From the NCBI GenBank assembly GCA_002840535.1, contig PHBH01000019.1:62001-126000 (forward strand): a stretch of 64,000 nucleotides of DNA, in the 5' to 3' direction. Shown one piece after another: positions 56,059-64,000 of this stretch. The notes under the pieces were generated by a model. That model ran no database searches. It was not told where the DNA came from and saw nothing but the letters and a program-made list of their open reading frames with translations. The position numbers and the translations under genes are program-made. The DNA is from Deltaproteobacteria bacterium HGW-Deltaproteobacteria-15 (GTDB lineage Bacteria; Desulfobacterota; DSM-4660; Desulfatiglandales; HGW-15). Every line of letters starts with the position of its first letter. Position 1 is the stretch's first letter.

Positions 56059-57072
56059 ATGTCAAAGAATGTTGCATCCGAAAAGCTCGTATCGGTCATT
56101 ATCCCTTGTTACAATGCTGAGCCCTTCGTGGGGGAAACCATTGCTTCCGTTCAGGACCAATCATGGACGCGCCTGGAAATCATCGTTGTCGATGACGGGT
56201 CGACCGATAACAGCTGGAATGTTATCCGTTCGTTTGGTGAGAAGGTGACCGCCATCCGGCAGCGCAATGGTGGTGGGTGTCGAGCGCGCAATGTGGGAGC
56301 CGCCAAGGCTAAGGGTGAATACCTCATGTTCTTGGACGCCGACGACCTACTTGGGCCCGATTCGATGGAACACCTGGTGACCGCCCTCGAGGGGAAAAAG
56401 GGGATCGCCGCCTGTTCCTGGCGCCGTTTCGAGAAAAGCACGAAGGGGTGGGTGAGGCTGCCTTCGGGGCTTCCGGCCGACCCGCCAGAAGGAGATCCCC
56501 TGCTCGGGTGGCTTGTGGGATGGTACATCCCCCCGTGTGCCCTTCTTTGGGCACGCCACACCTATGAAGAGACCGGCGGGTGGGATGAAGAACTTTGGGC
56601 TAACCAGGACGGGGACCTCATTCTGCGGGCACTGCTGGGCGGGGCCAAGATCCAACGCACCAATAGGGGGGAAGCTTATTACCGCAACCACGGCACGGCA
56701 AGGGTTTCGGTGAGCAGCAATCTCGGGTCTGTACGGGCCTTTCGGTCGCGGGTGCGGGTGCTGGAGAAGGTAACAGTAAGAATCACAGAACTAGGCTGCC
56801 TTGATAAGTACCGGATTCCGCTTGGGCAGGCTTACCATAAACTAGCAAGGAACAATTTTGAGACCGATACCGCCTTGGCACGTGAATGCTTGAAGCGATC
56901 ACGAATCTATGCTGGACACAAGGCGGTCATTGGTTCATTGGCCCACCGAGTTCTCTGCATGTTGCTCGGGGTAGAGCGGAAAGAGTTTTTGGCCACTCTC
57001 TTTGGCCAAAAAATATTTGCTAATAGATATCGAAAAGTTTCTCATAAGTTGTTTAGAAGCGGCGGTGTCTGA
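56059..57072 (+). CDS. glycosyltransferase family 2
   Basis: 337 residues, GT-A fold. VSVIIPCYNAEPFVGETIAS, VDDGSTDNSW and MFLDADD (metal-binding DxD) are in the first 100 residues. The C-terminal part has no clear membrane helix. 57073-57301 downstream shows nothing recognisable. Confidence 0.93.
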   Translation: MSKNVASEKLVSVIIPCYNAEPFVGETIASVQDQSWTRLEIIVVDDGSTDNSWNVIRSFGEKVTAIRQRNGGGCRARNVGAAKAKGEYLMFLDADDLLGPDSMEHLVTALEGKKGIAACSWRRFEKSTKGWVRLPSGLPADPPEGDPLLGWLVGWYIPPCALLWARHTYEETGGWDEELWANQDGDLILRALLGGAKIQRTNRGEAYYRNHGTARVSVSSNLGSVRAFRSRVRVLEKVTVRITELGCLDKYRIPLGQAYHKLARNNFETDTALARECLKRSRIYAGHKAVIGSLAHRVLCMLLGVERKEFLATLFGQKIFANRYRKVSHKLFRSGGV

Positions 57073-57301
57073 GCTTCTTGCCTGTGGGAAAACGATAAGT
57101 GAACATGCCCACAAATTCGGCTACTCCACTATAGAAAGATGTTTTACAGCAAGAAACCACTGTTGGATTTATGATTTTAATTAGATAGCAGCACCGGTGA
57201 GAGTGGCTTTTCGAGATTCTCTATGCCAATGACTCTCCAAGCCGAAGTGACAGAAAGAACGACACTGGATCGATCGTGCGTTGTTGCCCAAGAGAAGTTG
57301 G

Positions 57302-58471
57302 ATGAAGGTCAATAGAAAAATTGCTTTCGTCATTTTTTCCGACCCGATGATTTATCCACCGACCATGAACGCAGCTGCTATTCTTGCGGATCATGGATTC
57401 GAGGTTGACATCTTTGGCTTGCATTACCATTCCGGGGACTACATAGAGCCTGCGCTTGGAGTTAAAGTTCACTATCTGGGAGAATTGCGCAAGGGTATTT
57501 GGTTTCGGTTTGACTTTGCCAGGTTTTGCATCCAGGTCGTCCTAGCCGCTTCTTTTAAACAGTATCAATGGATTTTCTCGTACAATATGACAGGGGTTCT
57601 GCCCGGCTATTTAGCGGCACGTTTGTCGGGAGCTCGATGGCTCTACCATAATCACGACTTGACGCCTGTACGGGGAAAGTGGGGATTTTATCCCTTTCTA
57701 AACAGAATGGAAAAACTTGCATCTCGCCGGGCAGATTTGGTTGTCTTCCCTCAAGCGGAACGGGCAGAGCTTTTTGCCGACTCGGCGGGATTGAAGAGAA
57801 AGCCCCTGATCGTTGGCAACGGACCACGGAGAGGCTGGGGCGACATCGTCGATCTCGAAAGGGAGATCCTGGATTTCAGGAGCCGCTGGGGACAGGTAGT
57901 TATTTACCAAGGTGGTCTGAACTGGATGCGCGGGCTGCGGCGGGTCATCGAGTCTATGCCATACTGGGATGTTCCCGCCGGCCTCCTTTTGGTCGGGGGG
58001 ACGGGCCTGCAGCCCTCTTTCTCAGAGGATGCTATGGCGATCGCCCGCACCCTCGGTGTGCAGGATCGTCTTCTCATCAAGTCGACCATCCCTTATCTTG
58101 ACCTGCCTAGGTTTACCAAAGCTTGCGATATCGGCCTTGGCGTGATGGCCACTACCGAGGATGACTCTTGTCTAAATATCCGGTATTTGGCGGGGGCTTC
58201 AAACAAGCTGGCCGAGTATATGTCATGCGGTCTGCCTGTGGTAGTCCCCGCCTCGGAGACATATCGCGGCTTCATCGAAGATAACGGGGTGGGGATCCTT
58301 GTTGATAACAGTTCCCCCCAGAACATAGCCGCCGGCCTGAACAAGCTTTTTTTGAACTCTGCCATGCGAGAGGAGATCTCTGCCCGGGCAAAGACACACT
58401 TTGCCTCGTCGTTGAGCTACGAGGCTCAATTCCAGCCGGTATTGGAAGCTGTTTCGAGAGACGTCGATTGA
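57302..58471 (+). CDS. glycosyltransferase (GT4-like)
   Basis: 389 residues. FVIFSDPMIYPPTMNAAAIL at the start and ASNKLAEYMSCGLPVVVPA near the C-terminus fit the GT-B fold. ATG 57302 preferred to TTG 57281. Overlaps the next gene by four bases. Confidence 0.88.
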   Translation: MKVNRKIAFVIFSDPMIYPPTMNAAAILADHGFEVDIFGLHYHSGDYIEPALGVKVHYLGELRKGIWFRFDFARFCIQVVLAASFKQYQWIFSYNMTGVLPGYLAARLSGARWLYHNHDLTPVRGKWGFYPFLNRMEKLASRRADLVVFPQAERAELFADSAGLKRKPLIVGNGPRRGWGDIVDLEREILDFRSRWGQVVIYQGGLNWMRGLRRVIESMPYWDVPAGLLLVGGTGLQPSFSEDAMAIARTLGVQDRLLIKSTIPYLDLPRFTKACDIGLGVMATTEDDSCLNIRYLAGASNKLAEYMSCGLPVVVPASETYRGFIEDNGVGILVDNSSPQNIAAGLNKLFLNSAMREEISARAKTHFASSLSYEAQFQPVLEAVSRDVD

Positions 58472-59502
58472 AAATCATACATTTCGGACCGGAAGATATC
58501 GCCACATCCTGGCAGCGCATTCAGGCCCTCCGCGACTTGGGCCATCAGGTTCATACGGTTTACTATAGCCGTATCGCTGAAAGGGTGAACCTGACGAAGC
58601 GGATTTACCGTTCCGTTCGCCGGCGAATCGGCTTTCCGGCAGAACAATGCGCCGAGAACCGGACACTTGCGGAAATGGCTGCGGCTCTCCAGCCCGACGT
58701 CGTTTTCGTCGAGAAAGGGCTAACCCTGCGGCCCGCCACTATTAGACAGCTAAGATATGCGTGCCCCAATGCACTGCTGATCTGCTACAGCCTTGATGAC
58801 ATGATGAACCCCGGAAATCAGTCAAGATATTACCTCAAAAATTTGCCACTTTATGATGTGCACTTCACGAACAAGACTTATAATGTTCCAGAGCTCTTGT
58901 CGCTAGGCGCCCGCCGTGTCGAACTCACGGGTAATGCTTATTCTCCGCACGTTCACCGCCCTTTCGCCGGCTCCGAATCGGATAAACAACGGTTTGGCTG
59001 CGAGGTGTCTTTCGTTGGCGGATTTGAATACGAACGAGCGCAGACCTTGAATAACTTGGCTGAGCATGGAATACCTGTCCGAGTCTGGGGGAACAACTGG
59101 GACAAATTTAGAAATCCTCATCAGAAGTTATGTATCGAAGGAAGGCCAGCGTACGGAGACGATTACGCTAGAGTTGTTTGCTCCTCAAAAATACTCCTCG
59201 GCTTTCTGCGTAAAGTGAATCGAGATGTTGAGACAACTCGGACCTTCGAAATTCCTGCGTTCGGCGCATTTCTTCTAGCTGAAAGAACGGAGGCGCAAGA
59301 AAGCCTTTTTCAGGAGGGGATTGAAGCTGAGTACTTCAGTGATGAAGTGGAATTGATTGATAAAATTAAATACTACCTTCAAAACGAAGACAAACGCGCT
59401 GCAATTGCTGCCGCTGGTCGCCAAAGGTGCCTGAATTCGGGTTATAGTTACCATGACCGGATGGAAGATTTGTTAAATGTGATTGGGTGCACGAAGGATT
59501 AG
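58468..59502 (+). CDS. CgeB-like glycosyltransferase
   Basis: 344 residues. RTFEIPAFGAFLLAERTEA and YFSDEVELIDKIKYYL are typical of CgeB/Glyco_trans_1_2 proteins. TTG start in the TTGA overlap with the previous stop. Confidence 0.88.
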   Translation: MKIIHFGPEDIATSWQRIQALRDLGHQVHTVYYSRIAERVNLTKRIYRSVRRRIGFPAEQCAENRTLAEMAAALQPDVVFVEKGLTLRPATIRQLRYACPNALLICYSLDDMMNPGNQSRYYLKNLPLYDVHFTNKTYNVPELLSLGARRVELTGNAYSPHVHRPFAGSESDKQRFGCEVSFVGGFEYERAQTLNNLAEHGIPVRVWGNNWDKFRNPHQKLCIEGRPAYGDDYARVVCSSKILLGFLRKVNRDVETTRTFEIPAFGAFLLAERTEAQESLFQEGIEAEYFSDEVELIDKIKYYLQNEDKRAAIAAAGRQRCLNSGYSYHDRMEDLLNVIGCTKD

Positions 59503-59507
59503 TCTGA

Positions 59508-60671
59508 ATGAAGGTTTTGATAGTAGGTCATTCATATTTGGCGAAAGAAAACCAGAAGCAGTTAACGGAACTTAGTCAACATATTTCCATCGAGGTGGCC
59601 TCACCCAAGAGCTTCAAGGGAATGATCTTCAACTACAACGTGTCAGAAGAATTGATCTCTGGGCTGGGATGGAAGATTCGACTGTACAATAAGTGGATTC
59701 CTCCGAACTTTCCGGAAGCGGCCTACGTTTTCAGATCTCTCGACTTGGGTATGAAGGACTTTGGTCCTGATATCGTTCACATTGAAGCCGACCCTTTTTC
59801 ACCGGTTTTTATTAATTCATTTTTCGTTACACGATTCTGGGCCCCGAAGGCGAAGATTGTCTGCACAATAAAACAGAATACGTATACAAGCCGAGGAAAA
59901 GTAATTGATGGTTTAAAGGATTTTGCCGCGCGCCGTCTAGTTCCACAGGTGGACCATTTCCTTACAGTAAACCAGGGCGTCGCTGACATCTATTTGAAGC
60001 GATTCGGTGCAAATCCCGAAAAGATGACATACTGTACTCATCTTGGTGTTGACACCAACATCTTTGCTCCTGGAAAAGAAGGTGAAAAACCTAAGTATTA
60101 TACGCGTTTCTGTTTGGAGCGGGGAGAAGCCCTTCTTGGTTATTGTGGCCGCTTAATAGACTACAAAGGGGTCTCCGACCTGATTGCAGCTGTTAAGCAT
60201 TTGCGCGAGCAGTCGCAAAGGGATTTTCGCTTGTGCCTACTAGGGGATGGCCCTATGAAAGAGGAGTTGCACACACTGATAAAAGACCTTCCGTGGTTGC
60301 AGTTGGTTCCTCCGATTCCTCATGCAGAGGTTGCGGATTTTCTTAAAGCTCTCGATGTTTTTGTCATGCCCTCGCGCATTCTTCCATGGCATTTGGAACA
60401 TGATGCGCATGCCTTATTGGAGGCGATGTCTTCTGGACTCCCCTGTATTGCAACCCGCTGTGGCGCAAATGAAGACGTGCTCTCTGGGGTAGGGATGCTT
60501 GTCGAACCTAGAGGACCTGAAACGCTATCCGATGCCATGGGCGCACTTTTATCAAATGAGGATCATGGTAGTATGCTAGGGAGAGCTGCTCGTCAAGAGG
60601 TTATCGAAAAATACTCCATTGCTGCCGTTGCGCAGATCTATCTAGGCATTTACAAACAAGTGTTAAGCTGA
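59508..60671 (+). CDS. glycosyltransferase family 4
   Basis: 387 residues. LGYCGRLIDYKGVSDLIAAV and HDAHALLEAMSSGLPCIATR are the GT4 donor-site segments. Five bases after the CgeB-like gene. Confidence 0.92.
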   Translation: MKVLIVGHSYLAKENQKQLTELSQHISIEVASPKSFKGMIFNYNVSEELISGLGWKIRLYNKWIPPNFPEAAYVFRSLDLGMKDFGPDIVHIEADPFSPVFINSFFVTRFWAPKAKIVCTIKQNTYTSRGKVIDGLKDFAARRLVPQVDHFLTVNQGVADIYLKRFGANPEKMTYCTHLGVDTNIFAPGKEGEKPKYYTRFCLERGEALLGYCGRLIDYKGVSDLIAAVKHLREQSQRDFRLCLLGDGPMKEELHTLIKDLPWLQLVPPIPHAEVADFLKALDVFVMPSRILPWHLEHDAHALLEAMSSGLPCIATRCGANEDVLSGVGMLVEPRGPETLSDAMGALLSNEDHGSMLGRAARQEVIEKYSIAAVAQIYLGIYKQVLS

Positions 60672-60703
60672 TTACTCCTTAAATTTTGGATGTGTGATTA
60701 TTA

Positions 60704-62158
60704 ATGATTATCAGAAAACAAACTCTTAAAATTTTAACCACAGCTTTTGGAGTGACTGCCTTGGTGTCCTTATTCGTAAGGCCTGATTCTTGGGGTCTGG
60801 CTGTATGGGCGCTGCTTTCGTTATTGATCAGTTTGATACCTCTGTTCAGCTTTATCTTCTCCCGCCAATTGAAACATTTTTGTCTTTTTATTCCCCTTAT
60901 TATGACCTGGATTTATTTCGTTGCACCATATCTTTATGAGGATTTACCGACCCACAGCTACCGAGTTATCCCTTTCGAATATCTACCAGAAATGGCAGTC
61001 TATTCTGCTTTAAGTGTTTCCGCCCTCGCTTTGGGATATTATGTTCTTTTCCGTCGACCATTTGTTAGCTTTATTTCCCCTCCTGATTTTCGATTTTCGC
61101 CTGAGATCTTGGGGCGGGTAGCCGTCACTTTTGTCTTGATCGGTCTGTTATCCAGAGCTTTTGATTATTATCTTCCTTGGGTTCTGCGCCCTTGGAGCCA
61201 GCTTTTCCAAATCTTGGACTTCGCTCCCGTACTAGCACTTTGCTCGGGTCTCCTATATTACCTTCGTAATGGGAGACGATTCGTCATATTGCTCCCCACA
61301 TCTGCTTTCTTTATCTTTGAGATTCTATTAAGAGTTTCTGAAACCCTCTTCAGCAAGATTGCCTTTCTAACAGCCGGTCTGCTGCTCGTTTACATAATTG
61401 AGCGCAAAAAGATACCCTGGATTGCTATAGGTGTGTCTTTTCTTATCGCTTTTCCTGTTTTTAATGCTCGTATGGAGTTCCGTATGGAAGCCCACAACCG
61501 CTGGTACCAAATGGCAGGGAATGAGCACTTCGGAATCCCTGAACTCCTCGGGAAAGGGCTGGAGTACATGGGTAAATCGTACAGCTTTTGGGATTGGGGA
61601 AGTCTCGACGATTCCGTTGCAAAGCAAGCGTCAAGTCGGTTTGAAAACATCAGTTATTTGGGGCAGTGCGTGTACATGGTCGAGATGCTGGGCAAAGACT
61701 TAAAATATGGTGAGACCTTTTGGTGGCTACCTCTCACTCCTGTTCCTAGGATCATCTTTCCTTGGAAGCCGCCGAACTATCATGCTACTTTGTTGGCGAC
61801 TGAGTACGGATGCAGGGGCTATAATTCGCAAGCTGCCATGAACTTCCCTATGCTGGTTGAAATGTTTATCAACTTTGGCTTTCTCGGGATGGTTGTTCTG
61901 AGCTTTTTACAGGGAGGATTATATCGCTGGAGCTTGGCAAAAGTTGCTTATGGCCTTGGAGACCTGAACACATTGGCTTTTATAAATATCCTGTGGCACT
62001 TGGAAAAAGTGGAATCGAATATCACGATGATTTTCGGCGGGATTTTTCAGGCTTTAATAACATGGTGGCTGATTAGCAGATTTCTAAAAATTAGAGTCCT
62101 GAAACAAAATAATGGCCATGCATCCCAGTCAAAGGGGCCGGTTACGCTTGCTTTATGA
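60704..62158 (+). CDS. wzy: O-antigen polymerase-like membrane protein (Wzy)
   Basis: 484 residues with about 11-12 hydrophobic helices and a large central loop, the Wzy layout. WWLPLTPVPRIIFPWKP and MLVEMFINFGFLGMVVLSF resemble oligosaccharide-repeat polymerases. It joins lipid-linked repeat units in the periplasm. AT-rich compared with neighbours. Assigned by topology and context. Confidence 0.82.
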   Translation: MIIRKQTLKILTTAFGVTALVSLFVRPDSWGLAVWALLSLLISLIPLFSFIFSRQLKHFCLFIPLIMTWIYFVAPYLYEDLPTHSYRVIPFEYLPEMAVYSALSVSALALGYYVLFRRPFVSFISPPDFRFSPEILGRVAVTFVLIGLLSRAFDYYLPWVLRPWSQLFQILDFAPVLALCSGLLYYLRNGRRFVILLPTSAFFIFEILLRVSETLFSKIAFLTAGLLLVYIIERKKIPWIAIGVSFLIAFPVFNARMEFRMEAHNRWYQMAGNEHFGIPELLGKGLEYMGKSYSFWDWGSLDDSVAKQASSRFENISYLGQCVYMVEMLGKDLKYGETFWWLPLTPVPRIIFPWKPPNYHATLLATEYGCRGYNSQAAMNFPMLVEMFINFGFLGMVVLSFLQGGLYRWSLAKVAYGLGDLNTLAFINILWHLEKVESNITMIFGGIFQALITWWLISRFLKIRVLKQNNGHASQSKGPVTLAL

Positions 62159-63309
62159 GGATATTATTTGTCACGCCGGGGTGTTTCGATAAAGGTGGGA
62201 TCAGCCGCTATTCTCGTTACCAGATCACTGCACTTAGAGAGCTTTGGGGAGAGGCATCTGTTCGCGTTTTTTCTTTGCTCGGAAAAACTTTCGACTCCTT
62301 TGAACAGGATTTCCAAGTGAGTTGGTCCGCCGGCGGAAATAGGGGAGTTGAAAAGTGTCGTTTCTCCCTACGACTTGCAAAAGAAATTTTTTTGTGGCGA
62401 CCGGATGTCCTGCATGTGGCGCACGTGAACCTGAGTTGTCTTGGCTACGGTCTCTCAAAGTTAATTGGCGCAAAGTCCATACTGAACACTTATGGTCTTG
62501 AAGTATGGAGCGGCCTCAGTCCTGATGCGAGATTTGGGCTCCGCAGAACTCAACGTGTATTGTCGGATTGTTTTTTCACCGCACACTATTTGGAGAAGAG
62601 GGGTTTCCGTCCAAACAACACCACTACCGTGATTTGGGATTGTGTCGATCTGAAAAGGTTTTACCCTTGCAAGCCTTCCCCTGCTATCTTAGAAAAATAC
62701 CGGATACCGGGTAAAGAAAGTCATTTTAACGTGATGACCTTGGGAAGGTTGAGTCGGGCCGCAGCGCACAAAGGTTACGAAAGGCTCCTCAAAGTGTTTT
62801 CTATTGTTTCCTCCAGCTATCCCAAGTGTAGACTCATCATCGCTGGAAAGGGCGATATGAGGCAGGAACTGTACGGATTAGCCGAGACTCTGGGTCTTTC
62901 CGAGAACGTCATTTTTACCGGGATGGTCCAGGATGATCATTTACCGGACGTATACAGGGCTGCTCATGTGTTCTCACTCGTTAGTGACCGTGGCCACAAT
63001 AGAGGGGAAGGGATTCCTCTCACTCCACTTGAAGCTATGGCCTGTGGTATACCTATTCTTGTGGGAAATCAGGATGGTTCCCAGGAGGCCGTTGAGGATG
63101 GGGAAAACGGGTTTATTCTGGATCCGTTTGACTTTAAGGCCCATGCCGGAGTGATAGAGAGATTGATCAATGATAAGGAGCTCTATGATCGGCTTGCCAA
63201 GGGAGCGGTAAAGAGAGCTCAGAAGGAATTCTCCTATCGCGATTTCCGGGAAAAGCATCGTCGACTTTATAGCGATTTGTTAAATGAGAGACAAGTATAT
63301 GAACGATGA
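62155..63309 (+). CDS. glycosyltransferase family 4
   Basis: 384 residues. FVTPGCFDKGGISRYSRYQI (acceptor-side glycine loop), VMTLGRLSRAAAHKGYERLL and GEGIPLTPLEAMACGIPILV. Starts in an ATGA overlap with wzy. Confidence 0.93.
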   Translation: MRILFVTPGCFDKGGISRYSRYQITALRELWGEASVRVFSLLGKTFDSFEQDFQVSWSAGGNRGVEKCRFSLRLAKEIFLWRPDVLHVAHVNLSCLGYGLSKLIGAKSILNTYGLEVWSGLSPDARFGLRRTQRVLSDCFFTAHYLEKRGFRPNNTTTVIWDCVDLKRFYPCKPSPAILEKYRIPGKESHFNVMTLGRLSRAAAHKGYERLLKVFSIVSSSYPKCRLIIAGKGDMRQELYGLAETLGLSENVIFTGMVQDDHLPDVYRAAHVFSLVSDRGHNRGEGIPLTPLEAMACGIPILVGNQDGSQEAVEDGENGFILDPFDFKAHAGVIERLINDKELYDRLAKGAVKRAQKEFSYRDFREKHRRLYSDLLNERQVYER

Positions 63310-64000
63310 ATTTCTCCCTGTTGCTGAACCCGATCTCAGTCAAGTAGAAGAAGATCTGGTTCTGGAAGCACTACGCTCAGGATGGGTCAGCTCTTTAGGA
63401 AGTTTTATTACTCGCTTTGAAAATGAGTTTGCCCATTTTTGTCAAAGCCCTTTTGCTGCGACAGTTTGTAACGGGACTGTCGCGCTTCATCTTGCACTGG
63501 TGGTAAAGGGAATCGGCCATGGGGACGAAGTAATCGTTCCCTCCTTGACCTTTGTCGCTACGGCTGCTGCAGTAATTCATGCCGGCGCCACTCCAGTGTT
63601 TGTCGACTGTGTGCCCGAAATGGGTGTTTTGGATCCTGACGCTGTGAAGGCTGCTATTTCTGAGCGTACTAAGGCGATTATTGCCGTTCATCTCTACGGC
63701 CACCCTGCTGATATGGATCCTCTTGTTGAAATTGCCATCAGATACAATCTTTTACTACTGGAAGACGCCGCGGAAGCACATGGAGCAACTTATAAGGGAC
63801 GGAAGGTCGGCAGGCTCGGTAGCCTTGCGACGTTTTCTTTTTATGGAAATAAAGTGATGACGACGGGGGAGGGGGGCATGCTTGTCACCTCGAATGAAGA
63901 GGATGATTCCCGCGTACGCTTCTTGCGAGACCACGCTATGGATCCACAGCGTCGTTATTGGCATCCAGAGATTGGCTTTAATTATCGAATGACCAATCTG
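63299..64000 (+). CDS. DegT/DnrJ/EryC1-type sugar aminotransferase, partial
   Basis: 234 residues to the window end with no stop. SGWVSSLGSFITRFENEFA, NGTVALHLAL, VPSLTFVATAAAVIHAGATP, LEDAAEAHGATYKGRKVG and the PLP-lysine block TFSFYGNKVMTTGEGGM identify the family. It transaminates a nucleotide-linked keto sugar; a WbpE-like role with WbpB is possible. Overlaps the preceding gene by eleven bases. Confidence 0.93.
   Translation, partial: MNDEFLPVAEPDLSQVEEDLVLEALRSGWVSSLGSFITRFENEFAHFCQSPFAATVCNGTVALHLALVVKGIGHGDEVIVPSLTFVATAAAVIHAGATPVFVDCVPEMGVLDPDAVKAAISERTKAIIAVHLYGHPADMDPLVEIAIRYNLLLLEDAAEAHGATYKGRKVGRLGSLATFSFYGNKVMTTGEGGMLVTSNEEDDSRVRFLRDHAMDPQRRYWHPEIGFNYRMTNL

Overview
The window reads as a chromosomal segment of a Gram-negative anaerobe, most likely from the deltaproteobacterial / Desulfobacterota side. 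This is inference from gene content: a DctQM-fused TRAP transporter, SelB with YqeC and XdhC, an EPS-type MarR regulator, DegP, and many MNT/HEPN and GxxExxY genes. No rRNA or other taxonomic marker is present. It carries 62 protein-gene entries, four of them broken, truncated or remnant, and one tRNA gene split by an intron.

Region 1 (1-11 kb): the N-terminal part of surE, an anchored hypothetical, then malQ, a diadenylate cyclase fused to a YbbR domain, glgP and myo-inositol-phosphate synthase. Together these are glycogen/maltodextrin turnover with c-di-AMP synthesis in the middle. A lipase-like hydrolase, a macrodomain protein and a BASS-type transporter follow. A second malQ (27.4 kb) and a glycogen debranching enzyme (34.2-36.3 kb) belong to the same theme.

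Region 2 (11.3-18.8 kb): a sugar-acid catabolic cluster: RpiR regulator, TRAP permease and binding protein, RraA-like protein, KDG kinase, 2-hydroxyacid dehydrogenase and KDPG aldolase. Region 3 (18.9-26.5 kb, minus strand): DegP, LUD protein, XdhC, YqeC, SelB and a tRNA-Asn(GUU) gene interrupted in its anticodon by a 256-nt group I intron. Region 4 (26.6-36.3 kb): YtxH-like protein, malQ2, a secreted HExxH protein, a LuxR-type response regulator, a PRC-barrel protein and the debranching enzyme, separated by long repeat-filled gaps.

Region 5 (36.9-64 kb): a surface-polysaccharide locus opened by an EPS-type MarR regulator. It has nucleotide-sugar genes (two UDP-GlcNAc 2-epimerases, gmd, fcl, rmlC, wbpB-like) and then, after a toxin-antitoxin island (44.8-50.9 kb: three MntA/HepT pairs, one HicAB pair, one further nucleotidyltransferase pair and gene remnants), a flippase, a methyltransferase broken by TGA, seven glycosyltransferases, a polymerase and an aminotransferase cut by the window end.

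The most unusual feature is the intergenic DNA. Almost every gap from 3 to 49 kb is built from a small vocabulary of quasi-periodic repeats: TCTGNCY heptamer arrays with a TTGCCGTTGCTGA leader, CTATGCGCC phrases, ATCTGTG phrases, GTTCATCCGTGT phrases, GATGTTCGACGTT phrases and ATCCTGCATC phrases. There is also a family of 220-280 bp MITE-like elements with 29-bp terminal inverted repeats and two internal hairpins whose stems covary while their loops stay constant. I know of no formal description of these; database searches would be needed to confirm novelty.
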